Positions 50,745-59,922 of a DNA stretch of 64,000 nucleotides are shown piece by piece. The translations under genes were made by a program, and so were the position numbers. The stretch is from contig CAMLKK010000005.1 of NCBI GenBank assembly GCA_946480715.1, forward strand, positions 77,312 to 141,311, in the 5' to 3' direction. The notes under the pieces are model-generated. The model was not told where the DNA came from and searched no databases. It saw only the letters and a program-made list of their open reading frames with translations. Each line of letters opens with the position of its first letter. Within the stretch, counting starts at the first letter, position 1. The stretch is from an uncultured Bacteriovorax sp. GTDB lineage: Bacteria > Bdellovibrionota > Bacteriovoracia > Bacteriovoracales > Bacteriovoracaceae.

Positions 50745-51763
50745 AAAGTTTATTTATCTTAACACCAATTTTTCTCCTCATGATGAGCGAAGCACATGCT
50801 GTTAAGTTTGTTATCTATACAGATCAAACAGATATGTCGAAGGCCAATGCAGTTGCAGAGACCATGAAAAATACTTATCCATTCAACAAAAATAAAGTTG
50901 AATTTGAAGTGCACCTTTTGAAGCCTGATGAACTAGATTGTGGAAGCCGCATGAAAAACGAAAAAGGCGAGATCATGCAAAGAACGGTGACGTGTGATAA
51001 CACGGAAAAACTCAATGAGCTCACTGCAAAGAAAGGTGCAGATCAAGCAATGATTGTAAAAAATCTCGATTATCATGGAGGTTCTTCTTATGAGGGGGGG
51101 ATTCCGGTCATGACAACTGGAAGTGATCCTCGAGTCATGCTTCATGAATACATGCACACATTAGGTCTTTGCGATGAATATGAATATCCAGCGGAAGAAG
51201 CAAATATTTATTGCTCAAATATGGTTAAAAAACCAAACGCGGTTGTGATTGAGCCCCTTCCATACTACTCAAGTGATACGCATGCTCGTCGCGAACACAT
51301 GTTCGACATTCCGTGGTACTCAGGAATTTTAGAGACAACAAAAATTACATCGGGATCGAATTTAGGAACGGGAGTGGCCGGAAATGATAAAGAAGTTCCG
51401 AATAATTCAGACATCCCGGCAGTTCTAAGTGAACCTATTGGTCTCTACCAAGGTAAAACTTGTAAAAACGCCTCACCGGTTAAAAAAACCTGGCTTCCAG
51501 GGGGAAGAAAAACAGTGATGGATGATTATGAAGCTGGACTTGGAGCGGCAATGGAGCAAAAAGTGGACGAGATCCTTCGTTCAAAGGGGGCCCAGCCTAA
51601 AATGGAAGTCACGCCACCGAGAACAGCAACGACAGCAGGTAAAGGGGAAAGTAGCAGCCTGCCTGACATTGTCGTGAATGATGCTCCGAGGAACTTTTTT
51701 AAGGACTTCATCGAGGCCATTGGAAGCTTCTTTAGCAATATCTTCAAAACAATTTCTCGCTAA
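50741..51763 (+). CDS. Secreted zinc metallopeptidase, M64-like
   Basis: 340 residues from ATG 50741, inside the previous stop; a start at 50729 would spoil the signal peptide MKSLFILTPIFLLMMSEAHA. The catalytic segment HEYMHTLGLCDEY (H135, E136, H139, D145) is an HExxHxxGxxD zinc motif of the IgA-peptidase M64 type, preceded by YHGGSSYEGGIPVMTTGSDP, also as in that family. The C-terminal part (from about 245) contains Pro/Thr-rich and amphipathic segments. It should act outside the cytoplasm. The family call is by motif; the substrate is unknown. Confidence 0.78.
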   Translation: MKSLFILTPIFLLMMSEAHAVKFVIYTDQTDMSKANAVAETMKNTYPFNKNKVEFEVHLLKPDELDCGSRMKNEKGEIMQRTVTCDNTEKLNELTAKKGADQAMIVKNLDYHGGSSYEGGIPVMTTGSDPRVMLHEYMHTLGLCDEYEYPAEEANIYCSNMVKKPNAVVIEPLPYYSSDTHARREHMFDIPWYSGILETTKITSGSNLGTGVAGNDKEVPNNSDIPAVLSEPIGLYQGKTCKNASPVKKTWLPGGRKTVMDDYEAGLGAAMEQKVDEILRSKGAQPKMEVTPPRTATTAGKGESSSLPDIVVNDAPRNFFKDFIEAIGSFFSNIFKTISR

Positions 51764-51789
51764 TTCGTAAGATAAAAACACTCTAAAAT

Positions 51790-51830
51790 GTAGTGGTCCG
51801 GCATTCGCTGGCCCACTGCGTTTTTCTTTT
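51790..51830 (+). terminator. Terminator after the M64-like peptidase gene
   Basis: GTAGTGG (51790-51796) and CCACTGC (51813-51819) form an outer stem, with CCGG/CTGG inside, followed by TTTTTCTTTT. It overlaps the -35 box of the gapA promoter. Confidence 0.8.
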
Positions 51831-51856
51831 ACAGAACGTCTGAAAATCGTTAGTAT
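51828..51856 (+). promoter_or_regulatory. Candidate promoter of the gapA operon
   Basis: TTTACA (51828-51833), 17-bp spacer, TAGTAT (51851-51856), placed about 48 bp before the gapA ATG. Confidence 0.45.
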
Positions 51857-51903
51857 GGGCCACCTTTATTTAATCTCGCTCTCTTCATTTCAACGGAGTT
51901 TTT

Positions 51904-52917
51904 ATGCCTAAAATTAAAGTTGGTATCAACGGTATGGGAAGAATCGGAAGAACTGTTCTCCGTGAATTTTTCAACCGCAAAGATTTTGATTTCGAAATTG
52001 TTGCTGTTAATAATCCTGGTAAACCAGAACAATATATTCATCTCTTCAAATACGATTCAGTTCACGGACCATTCAATGGCGAAGTGAAAATGGAAGGTGA
52101 CACTGTAACGATCAACGGAAAAGCGATTAAGTTTTATGCTCAACGTGATCCTGCAGAAATCCCATGGGGAGATGTTGGTGTTCAAGTTGTTATCGATTCA
52201 ACTGGTGTCTTCAAAGATAAAGAAGGACTTTCAAAACACCTTCACGGAACAGTTAAGAAAGTTATCATGTGTGCTCCTGGAAAAGGACTTGATGCTACAT
52301 TCGTAATGGGTGTTAACGACCACATTTACGATCCGGCAAAACACCACGTGGTTTCAAACGCAAGCTGTACAACAAACTGTCTTGCTCCAATCGTAAAAGT
52401 TCTTAACGATAAATTTGGAATTGAAACAGGATTCATGACGACTGTTCACTCATACACATCTGATCAAATGCTTCTTGATGGATCTCACTCTGATAAGAGA
52501 AGAGCAAGAGCTGCGGCCATGTCAATCATTCCTACGACAACAGGGGCTGCAAAAACTGTTGGAGAAATTATTCCTGAATTAAAAGGAAAACTAGACGGAT
52601 ACTCATTCCGCGTTCCAACTCCAAATGTTTCATTAACTGATTTCGTTGCAACTCTTAAGAAAACTGCGACAAAAGAAGAAATCAACGCTGCTCTAAAAGA
52701 AGCTTCAGAAACTTCTCTAAAAGGAATTTTACGTTTTGAAACTGAAGAGCTAGTTTCTGTTGATTACATGGGCATGAGACATTCTTCATGTCTAGATGCT
52801 GGCTTAACGAACGTTATCGGAAACACTGTTAAAGTTGTTTCTTGGTACGACAACGAAGCTGGATTCTCTAACCGCGTTCTTGACCTCGTAAATTTCATGG
52901 GAAGCAAATGGCAATAA
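51904..52917 (+). CDS. gapA: Glyceraldehyde-3-phosphate dehydrogenase
   Basis: 337 residues, full length. N-terminal Rossmann motif INGMGRIGR, catalytic SNASCTTNCLAP with Cys155, and the C-terminal WYDNEAGFSNRV are all present. It oxidises glyceraldehyde 3-phosphate with NAD in glycolysis. First gene of gapA-pgk-tpiA; ACGGAG precedes the ATG. Its last 10 bp overlap pgk. Confidence 0.97.
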   Translation: MPKIKVGINGMGRIGRTVLREFFNRKDFDFEIVAVNNPGKPEQYIHLFKYDSVHGPFNGEVKMEGDTVTINGKAIKFYAQRDPAEIPWGDVGVQVVIDSTGVFKDKEGLSKHLHGTVKKVIMCAPGKGLDATFVMGVNDHIYDPAKHHVVSNASCTTNCLAPIVKVLNDKFGIETGFMTTVHSYTSDQMLLDGSHSDKRRARAAAMSIIPTTTGAAKTVGEIIPELKGKLDGYSFRVPTPNVSLTDFVATLKKTATKEEINAALKEASETSLKGILRFETEELVSVDYMGMRHSSCLDAGLTNVIGNTVKVVSWYDNEAGFSNRVLDLVNFMGSKWQ

Positions 52918-54110
52918 AATTTATCACTGACGAAAGTTTCAAAGCTCAAGCAAAAGATAAACGAGTTCTTGCTCGTTTTGATTTCAACGTGCCGATGGAT
53001 AAAAAAGATCCTTCAAGAATTTCAGATACAACTCGTGTTGATGAAGCTCTTGAGACGATCCGTTTTATTCTTGAGACGGGAGCAAAAAAATTAGTACTCA
53101 TGAGCCACTTCGGCCGTCCAAAAGGAAAAGTGGATCCCGCTTACACGCTGGAGCCAGTAGCAAAATACTTAGCTGAAAAGTTAGGGATGGAAGTGACATT
53201 GACTGAAACGGCACTTGATCGTGGAATCAAAACACTCCTTGGTTTAAATGAATCAAAAATTATTTTGCTTCAAAACCTTCGCTACCATGCTGAAGAAGAA
53301 GGAAACGATCGTGAATTCGCTCGCACACTTTCAACTTACGGTGATGTTTTCGTCAACGACGCTTTTGGAGCTGCTCACAGAAAACATGCTTCAACTTACG
53401 AGATCAATGCTTTCTTCAAAAACAAAGCTTACGCAGGTCTTTTGATGAAGCGCGAACTCGAAGCTCTGGATAAAGTAGTTCACAACCCAACAAAACCATT
53501 CGTGGCGATCGTTGGTGGTGCAAAAGTTTCTGATAAAATTAAAATCATCGAAGCGCTTCTCAACAACGTTGATAAGCTTCTTATCGGTGGCGCAATGGCG
53601 TACCCATTCTTGAAAGCAAAAGGACACACTGTCGGCAAATCACTTTGCTCTGACGAAGATGTCTCTCTTGCAAAAAGAATTCTAGGCATGCCTTCAAAAA
53701 ATAAAATCGTTCTTCCAAGTGATCACCTGGCTTCTGCTGAATTTGGTGGAGCACCTTCGGACATCGGGCAGACAAATATTCCTGACGATATGATCGGTCT
53801 CGACATTGGACCTTCTACACTTCAGAACTACACTGACCACTTAAAGAGTGCGAAGACAGTTCTGTGGAATGGACCAATGGGACTTTTCGAAAACCCGAAT
53901 TACGCGAAAGGAACTTTCGGAGTAGCGAAAGCACTCGCGAGTATCGATGCCTTCACACTTGTTGGTGGTGGCGACTCTGTTTCAGCGGTTAACCAATCAG
54001 GTCTCGCTGATAAAATGTCACACATTTCTACTGGTGGTGGAGCTTCACTTGAGTACATTGAAAATGGAACGCTTCCTGGTATCCAAGCTTTAAAATTTGG
54101 GATTGATTAG
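52908..54110 (+). CDS. pgk: Phosphoglycerate kinase
   Basis: 400 residues. The family motifs RFDFNVPMD, LMSHFGRPKGK, FVNDAFGAAHRKHAST, GGAKVSDKI and the C-terminal GGGDSVSAV are present. It makes ATP and 3-phosphoglycerate from 1,3-bisphosphoglycerate. It overlaps gapA by 10 bp in a different frame, so translation is probably coupled. Confidence 0.97.
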   Translation: MAIKFITDESFKAQAKDKRVLARFDFNVPMDKKDPSRISDTTRVDEALETIRFILETGAKKLVLMSHFGRPKGKVDPAYTLEPVAKYLAEKLGMEVTLTETALDRGIKTLLGLNESKIILLQNLRYHAEEEGNDREFARTLSTYGDVFVNDAFGAAHRKHASTYEINAFFKNKAYAGLLMKRELEALDKVVHNPTKPFVAIVGGAKVSDKIKIIEALLNNVDKLLIGGAMAYPFLKAKGHTVGKSLCSDEDVSLAKRILGMPSKNKIVLPSDHLASAEFGGAPSDIGQTNIPDDMIGLDIGPSTLQNYTDHLKSAKTVLWNGPMGLFENPNYAKGTFGVAKALASIDAFTLVGGGDSVSAVNQSGLADKMSHISTGGGASLEYIENGTLPGIQALKFGID

Positions 54111-54111
54111 C

Positions 54112-54867
54112 ATGCAAAAAAGAGAGATTCACATTGTCGGTAATTGGAAAATGAACCAGACGTTGCAGCAGATGTCTGACTTCTTCATCGAAATGTCGAA
54201 GATGAAAATGGATCTCAAATGCAAAGCATGGATCGCTCCTCAAGCACTTCACATTCCCATCTTAAAAGAAATGGCGTTCACAACTGGCGCGATTCAAATC
54301 GGTGCTCAGAATTGTTCGGAACATGATTCAGGAGCATTCACCGGAGAAATTTCTCCAGTTGCTCTTGCAGATATCGGAACTGAATTCGTTATCATCGGTC
54401 ACTCTGAGAGACGTACAATCTTTGGTGAGAGCGATGAACTCTTGAATAAAAAAACGCTGAACGCTCTCAAGCACGACTTAAAAGTTATATTTTGTGTAGG
54501 TGAAACGTTGGAAGAACGTGAAGCTAATAAAACTTTCGAAGTTCTCGATCGTCAGATAGCTATCGGTCTTCAGAATATTCCTGCAGACAAAGCTCACTTA
54601 ATCCTCGTGGCCTATGAACCCGTTTGGGCCATCGGTACAGGAAAAACGGCCACTGCTGAACAAGCGGAAGAGGCCCATGCCTTCATTCGCGGAAAACTTC
54701 CGCATAATAAGGATGAGACAGTCATTCTTTATGGCGGATCAGTGAAACCTGACAACATCGACTCCCTCCTCAATAAACCTAATATTGACGGTGCATTGGT
54801 AGGCGGAGCGAGTTTAAAGGCCCAAGATTTTAAGCAGCTCTGTGTCAGTGGTAGCATGCAGCGCTAA
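54112..54867 (+). CDS. tpiA: Triosephosphate isomerase
   Basis: 251 residues from ATG 54112, 1 bp after the pgk stop; a TTG at 54097 would add five unlikely residues. Catalytic Lys13 in NWKMN, His97 in GHSERR and Glu169 in AYEPVWAIGTG are present, as is the phosphate loop YGGSVKPDN. It interconverts dihydroxyacetone phosphate and glyceraldehyde 3-phosphate. Confidence 0.97.
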   Translation: MQKREIHIVGNWKMNQTLQQMSDFFIEMSKMKMDLKCKAWIAPQALHIPILKEMAFTTGAIQIGAQNCSEHDSGAFTGEISPVALADIGTEFVIIGHSERRTIFGESDELLNKKTLNALKHDLKVIFCVGETLEEREANKTFEVLDRQIAIGLQNIPADKAHLILVAYEPVWAIGTGKTATAEQAEEAHAFIRGKLPHNKDETVILYGGSVKPDNIDSLLNKPNIDGALVGGASLKAQDFKQLCVSGSMQR

Positions 54868-54939
54868 AAGCTTTGCAAGGATCGAAAAACCTGCTATTTA
54901 TTAAGACATATTTTTTAGATCTCATTTAAGGATATAGTA

Positions 54940-55329
54940 ATGACAACTTCACTCATGGTTCTTCAAGCAATTATCTCAGTTCTTTTGATCATCGTAGTTC
55001 TACTACAATTTGGTAAAGGAGCGGAAGCGGGATTAATGACAGCTGCTGGATCAGAGTCAATCATGTCTAGTTCAACTCGCGGAAACATCATGACGAAAAT
55101 CACTGCTGTTCTTGCGATTCTCTTCCTTGGAAATTCAATTCTTCTAGCTCGTCTTCAAGATTCTAAATTTCAAAAATCACTTTTAGATTCTGAAGCTCCA
55201 GTAGCTCGTCCACTTAACTCTGATGCTCAAAAAGCAGCTCCAGTAGCTCCTACGCAAGTAGCGCCAACTGAAGCAGCTCCAGCGGCAACTACGCCAGTAG
55301 CTCCAACAACTCCTACGACAACGAAGTAA
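54940..55329 (+). CDS. secG: Protein translocase subunit SecG
   Basis: 129 residues: two membrane helices (about 4-24 and 52-70) joined by the QFGKGAEAGLM loop typical of SecG, then an Ala/Pro/Thr-rich tail of about 50 residues that is longer than in E. coli. SecG assists SecYE-mediated export. The order tpiA-secG is common in bacteria. A TTGCAA/TATTTA promoter-like pair lies in the 72-bp gap. Confidence 0.9.
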   Translation: MTTSLMVLQAIISVLLIIVVLLQFGKGAEAGLMTAAGSESIMSSSTRGNIMTKITAVLAILFLGNSILLARLQDSKFQKSLLDSEAPVARPLNSDAQKAAPVAPTQVAPTEAAPAATTPVAPTTPTTTK

Positions 55330-55335
55330 GAGACA

Positions 55336-56481
55336 ATGGATTCGGCTACCCAACAGCTAATCGAAAAAGAGTACTCTCATTTAAAGACCATTTATTTTAA
55401 TTCGGCCTACTTTGGGCCTAGTCCTATTCGCGCCAAAGAAACAATCATGGCCGCAATGGAAAAAGAATTAGATCCATCGTTCTATGCTTACGATGATTGG
55501 ATGAGTATCTCGGAAAAACTTCGTGTGAAGTTTGCCAATCTCATCAATGTGTCTGCCGATCATATCACGCATGCCACTTCATCTTCTGATGTCATTAATA
55601 TCGTCGCTAACGGTTTTATCTTCGAAAAAGGGGATAGAGTAGCAGCGATTAATAAAGATTATCCTTCGAACATTCTTCCGTGGATGCTTGCTGAAAGACA
55701 CCAGAAGTTTTCTTTCGATAAATTAGACCTGGGAACAGAGCTCGTTCCGACTCCAGAATTCCTGGAAAAAAATCTCAAGCCGCAAACGAAGATTTTTAAT
55801 CTTTCCTATGTCGCGTTTGATACCGGAAGAAAAGTCGATCTTCTGTCGCTCGGTAAATATCTAAAGAGCAAAAATATTTTCTTCGTTGTTGATGCTACTC
55901 AGGCCTTGGGTGGAATGGATATTACAGTTGAAGAATTATCTTATATTGATGTTCTCACTGTATCTTCATACAAGTGGATGCTTGGACCTTACGGACATGC
56001 CTTTGCGTATTTCTCTCAGCGCGCTCAAGATTCCATTTACCACTTGAATGCAAATTGGATTTTAAGTCCCAATTCAAAACGCGTTTATAATCTTCTCGAC
56101 TACACTACAGAAACTCTTCCGGGAGCTCGTCAGTATGATCGTGGACAAGCGGCCAATCTTCTTTGTTCAGGCTGTCTTGATGGAAGTTTAAGTTTCCTTG
56201 CTGAAGTAGGTCTTCAGAACATTCGTCGTCACAATGAAGAGATCCGAAATTATTTCTTAGAGCATTATCCGAAAAGTAAGTTTTCGTTAGTTACTCCACG
56301 CGATCACATGGGCAATATCGTTTGCCTAAAAGCTGCGGCCTCAGATAGCATTGAACTCGAAACAGAGTTAAAGAAACGTAATGTTGATGTTTCAGTAAGA
56401 CAAGGCAACATTCGACTCTCGTTTCACATCTTCAATACCAAACAACAAGTGGACGAGTTGATCAAAGCACTCGACGCTTAA
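55336..56481 (+). CDS. Class V aminotransferase-like PLP enzyme
   Basis: 381 residues of the cysteine desulfurase/aminotransferase V fold. FNSAYFGPSP opens the protein, VVDATQALGGMDI has the PLP-binding Asp, and VSSYKWMLGPYG carries the Schiff-base Lys213. The C-terminal VSVRQGNIRLSFHIFNT matches the family's substrate-binding region. The cysteine loop of true desulfurases is not evident, so an isopenicillin-epimerase/kynureninase-like or uncharacterised aminotransferase is more likely. It starts 6 bp after secG. Confidence 0.85.
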   Translation: MDSATQQLIEKEYSHLKTIYFNSAYFGPSPIRAKETIMAAMEKELDPSFYAYDDWMSISEKLRVKFANLINVSADHITHATSSSDVINIVANGFIFEKGDRVAAINKDYPSNILPWMLAERHQKFSFDKLDLGTELVPTPEFLEKNLKPQTKIFNLSYVAFDTGRKVDLLSLGKYLKSKNIFFVVDATQALGGMDITVEELSYIDVLTVSSYKWMLGPYGHAFAYFSQRAQDSIYHLNANWILSPNSKRVYNLLDYTTETLPGARQYDRGQAANLLCSGCLDGSLSFLAEVGLQNIRRHNEEIRNYFLEHYPKSKFSLVTPRDHMGNIVCLKAAASDSIELETELKKRNVDVSVRQGNIRLSFHIFNTKQQVDELIKALDA

Positions 56482-56496
56482 AAAGCTGAGGTGCCT

Positions 56497-57297
56497 GTGA
56501 AAAAACTTCTTTCAATCATCGCTATGACTGCGATCCTTGCTTCGTGTGCAAAAGACAATAGTCAGTCACAAGTTTCATTAAAAAATGGAAAAATAGTAGG
56601 TGGTGGTGAAGTTGATATCACCCGTACAGACTTAAATTTTATCGTTCGTTTAGGTGAAGATTGCTCGGGCATGATCATCAATGAAAAATGGATTCTCACG
56701 GCCGCGCACTGTGAAGCGATTTTTGATCTCCCTATCACGGCCGGCACACTCGATATTTATTCTCCACATGGTATTACGCTTAAGATGAAGGATTATCACA
56801 TTCATCCAAAACATAGATCTTACGACTATGGCGATACATATGACTTCGCTCTTATCGAACTCAAAGAAAAAATCGATTTCAAAAACACTCGTCTTAAACC
56901 AATTGATATGATCACTCCTGAGTTCGCTCAAATGGGTGGATTAGCAGAAGGAAAGATGACGACTGTTTATGGATGGGGAGCTACGACTGAAGATGGTCGC
57001 TTTCCACACATTATGCATGAAGTTTCAGTTCCACTTGTGAGCCGTGAGCGTGGAAATGCAAGCGATTCATACGATGGCCGCATTGATGAATCGATGATTC
57101 TCGCTGGTATCGATGAAGGCGGAAAAGATGCATGCCAAGGAGACAGCGGTGGACCGCTCGTTCTTAATGAGAACGGTAAAAAACTTCTTATCGGTGTAGT
57201 AAGCTGGGGAGAGGGTTGTGCTCGTCCAAAATACTATGGAGTGTATTCAAACGTAGCTGTTGCATATCCATGGATTCAAAAAATTATTAACGAGTAG
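56497..57297 (+). CDS. Trypsin-like serine protease lipoprotein (S1)
   Basis: 266 residues from GTG 56497, which has GAGG 5 nt upstream; GTG 56491 overlaps that site. The signal peptide ends in lipobox ILASC, so the protease is lipid-anchored. The S1 fold begins at KIVGGGEVD, with catalytic triad His71 (LTAAHC), Asp116 (YDFALIEL) and Ser217 (GDSGGPLV). The Asp in KDACQGDSGG, six residues before the catalytic Ser, predicts trypsin-like cleavage after Lys or Arg. Follows the PLP enzyme gene by 15 bp. Confidence 0.92.
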   Translation: MKKLLSIIAMTAILASCAKDNSQSQVSLKNGKIVGGGEVDITRTDLNFIVRLGEDCSGMIINEKWILTAAHCEAIFDLPITAGTLDIYSPHGITLKMKDYHIHPKHRSYDYGDTYDFALIELKEKIDFKNTRLKPIDMITPEFAQMGGLAEGKMTTVYGWGATTEDGRFPHIMHEVSVPLVSRERGNASDSYDGRIDESMILAGIDEGGKDACQGDSGGPLVLNENGKKLLIGVVSWGEGCARPKYYGVYSNVAVAYPWIQKIINE

Positions 57298-57298
57298 T

Positions 57299-58450
57299 TT
57301 AACCTACGCGTTTTTTGATTTTGCCGAAATTTTTTGGTTTTTCTTTATCACCAAAGCCTGAAACTTTGAAAGTTGGATCTGGTCTCTTGAATGGAAGAAC
57401 GTTCTGAGGCTGACAAGGATCAAAGTCTTCAGGTAATTCCTGAGTTGTTTTCCCTTGCAGGATGAGTTGCTTGATACTCTTTGTGAAAATTTCAAAGAGA
57501 TTCGGATCAATCTTTTTCCCAGATGCTTTCGACATAACTTGAATAGCATCTTCCACGTTTAAAACTTCGTGATAACTTCGCTTTGTTGTAATGGCATCGA
57601 AGAAATCAGCAATCGCTGTAATACGTGCGAACAAGTGAATGTCTGGACCAGCAATCTTTCTTGGATAACCAGTTCCGTTGAAATTCTCATGGTGCTCGTA
57701 AACGATTCTCTTAATGATATTGAAATCTACACCCTGACAATCAGGACAAGGATTTTCACTTAGCAGTTGGAAGCCGTATTCCGGGTGTTGCTTGATGACT
57801 TCGAATTCTTCATCTGAAAGTTTTTCGGGTTTGTTAATGATGTTGGTGGTGATTTTCACTTTCCCAATATCATGAAGGAGACCACCAAGTCCCGCCATTA
57901 CGATTTCTTCTTTTGTCGCGTTTGGTTTCACTGCGCGGAAGAGAGAAATGCAATACATAGAAACGTTGATCGAGTGGTCGTAAGTATAGAAGTCGTGAAA
58001 TGAAAGTGAAGCAATGAGATTTTGAACTTGTGTAACGTCATAATCTTTAATGACATCAACCATGCTTTCTACGGCCGTTTTACATTCTGTTATCGTTTCG
58101 GAAAGAATGTCCGTCGTAAATTCTTTGTCTTCATCAAAGAGTTTATCGAGATAGTGAATGGCCGAATTTTTTATAACATCAGTCTTCACGACATCAGTCG
58201 CATGCGAGCAATTGATTAAACTTTTAAGATAATCAGAGCGTTGAGATTCATGGACATAAAGTTGAAAATATTTTTTCTTAAAAACTTTAAGTTCGTCTGC
58301 GCTTAACGAATCATTCTTTGGGTAAATGCGAACGTAACGTTCACGATTTTCAGATGAAGAAGAGTTCACATAAAGATCATAAGGAACAGCTCGATCGATA
58401 ACGATAAGATCGAAAGAGATCGAAAAGAAGTTATTCCCCATGCTAGTCAT
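57299..58450 (-). CDS. HD-GYP domain protein, probable cyclic-di-GMP phosphodiesterase
   Basis: 383 residues. The C-terminal two-thirds is an HD-GYP domain: YDHSINVSMY, GGLLHDIGKVKI, IKQHPEYGFQLL, EHHENFNGTGYPRKI and ARITAIADFFDAIT, with the HD and GYP signatures intact, so it should hydrolyse cyclic di-GMP. The N-terminal 130 residues resemble a DUF3391-like or unclassified sensory region. It is convergent with the S1 protease gene, 1 bp between stop codons. No clear ribosome site. Confidence 0.9.
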   Translation of the reverse strand: MTSMGNNFFSISFDLIVIDRAVPYDLYVNSSSSENRERYVRIYPKNDSLSADELKVFKKKYFQLYVHESQRSDYLKSLINCSHATDVVKTDVIKNSAIHYLDKLFDEDKEFTTDILSETITECKTAVESMVDVIKDYDVTQVQNLIASLSFHDFYTYDHSINVSMYCISLFRAVKPNATKEEIVMAGLGGLLHDIGKVKITTNIINKPEKLSDEEFEVIKQHPEYGFQLLSENPCPDCQGVDFNIIKRIVYEHHENFNGTGYPRKIAGPDIHLFARITAIADFFDAITTKRSYHEVLNVEDAIQVMSKASGKKIDPNLFEIFTKSIKQLILQGKTTQELPEDFDPCQPQNVLPFKRPDPTFKVSGFGDKEKPKNFGKIKKRVG

Positions 58451-58578
58451 AATACAATTATCGGAATTTTAAACATTACCTATTAGTATTTCTGCAGTAA
58501 GATTTCTTCGTTCTTAAATTATAGCATATTCCTGACTGGAATAGTCATGAGATGCCTAACCCTTGAAAACCTTGAACC

Positions 58579-59835
58579 ATGACGACTAAACTAAAATCAA
58601 ATGATCCTTATGCCGCTCTTAAATATGCTGATTTCCGAATCTTTCTCGGGACGAAAATCCTCCTCACTTTGGCCCTCCAATTCCAGGCCGTTATTGTCGG
58701 ATGGCATGTTTATTCACTAACAAAAGACCCTCTTACGCTAGGACTTATTGGATTAGTGGAAATTCTTCCTAACTTTTCTGTGACATTATTTGCAGGACAC
58801 TTTGCGGATTTGCATGACAGAAAAAAAATTGTCATGAGTTGTTTGAGTGTTCTTTTTATTGCGAGCTATTCTCTTTATTACGTGGCCTATAATGTTCATG
58901 ATTATAAATTAATTTCTATTTTTGCATTGATTGCAGTTACAGGGTTTGCTCGCGGAATACTCGGGCCATCACTTTTTTCCATTATGACAGAATGTGTGCC
59001 AAAAGAAATTTATATCAACTCGACATCATGGCATTCAACATTATGGCAGATTGCTTTTATGTTTGGAGCAGGAGTGAGTGGATTTCTTTTTTCAGGAATC
59101 GAGTATCGCGCTTATATGGTGATCGCGATTTTGATTTTCTGTGCGCTCGCTGTTTTCACTTTTATGTCACCCAAACCACAGCTTACTCAAAACGATAAAA
59201 AAGCTCCTATTCTTGAATCCATTAAAGGCGGCATCTCTTACGTTTTTAATAATCAAATATTCTTAGGTGCACTTTCTCTCGATCTCTTTGCAGTTTTATT
59301 CGGGGGAGCTGTTGCTCTTCTTCCAATTTTTGCTCAAGATATTTTACAAGTTGGGCCTCAAGGATTGGGCTTTTTAAAAGCAGCACCTAGTGTTGGTTCA
59401 TTTTTAATGGCCGCACTTCTCGTTTATTATCCACCTCTCCACAACACTGGAAGAAAACTACTTTGGGCCGTCGCTGGTTTTGGTATCTGTATGATTACCT
59501 TCGCACTTTCCAAGAACTTCGTGCTTTCTCTCGTGGTTCTCGCCATAAGTGGAGCTTGCGATAACGTCTCTGTCGTTGTTCGAGGAACTATTCTGCAAAC
59601 TCTTGTCCCTCAAGAGATGAAAGGCAAAGTCTACGCTGTTAACTCTATGTTTATTGGCTCTTCTAATGAAATCGGCGCCTTTGAATCGGGTGTAGCTGCG
59701 AAGTTAATGGGAGTTGTTCCTTCAGTTGTTTTCGGTGGCACTATGACACTTCTCGTGGTGATTTTCACTGCTCTGAAGGCCCCAAAACTTAAAAAATTAA
59801 ACTTTGCTGACAATTCCTTGCAAGACAAAGCTTAG
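58579..59835 (+). CDS. Major facilitator superfamily transporter
   Basis: 418 residues with about twelve membrane segments. Motif A-like GHFADLHDRKKIV sits between helices 2 and 3, and RGILGPSLFSIMTE is in helix 5, as in EntS/enterobactin-exporter-like permeases. It likely exports a small molecule; substrate not predictable. The 128-bp gap before it is the divergent region with the HD-GYP gene; I see no strong promoter there. Confidence 0.88.
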   Translation: MTTKLKSNDPYAALKYADFRIFLGTKILLTLALQFQAVIVGWHVYSLTKDPLTLGLIGLVEILPNFSVTLFAGHFADLHDRKKIVMSCLSVLFIASYSLYYVAYNVHDYKLISIFALIAVTGFARGILGPSLFSIMTECVPKEIYINSTSWHSTLWQIAFMFGAGVSGFLFSGIEYRAYMVIAILIFCALAVFTFMSPKPQLTQNDKKAPILESIKGGISYVFNNQIFLGALSLDLFAVLFGGAVALLPIFAQDILQVGPQGLGFLKAAPSVGSFLMAALLVYYPPLHNTGRKLLWAVAGFGICMITFALSKNFVLSLVVLAISGACDNVSVVVRGTILQTLVPQEMKGKVYAVNSMFIGSSNEIGAFESGVAAKLMGVVPSVVFGGTMTLLVVIFTALKAPKLKKLNFADNSLQDKA

Positions 59836-59838
59836 TCT

Positions 59839-59866
59839 TTGACTCCCACGGCTTATGCGCTATATT
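59839..59866 (+). promoter_or_regulatory. Promoter of the S8 protease gene
   Basis: TTGACT (59839-59844), 16-bp spacer, TATATT (59861-59866). A small AAAGC/GCTTT hairpin (59877-59892) follows in the leader. Confidence 0.6.
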
Positions 59867-59922
59867 TGCCCCCGCTAAAGCTTTGAAGCTTTTTCACGCT
59901 TTAATCTCTCAGAGGGGAATCT

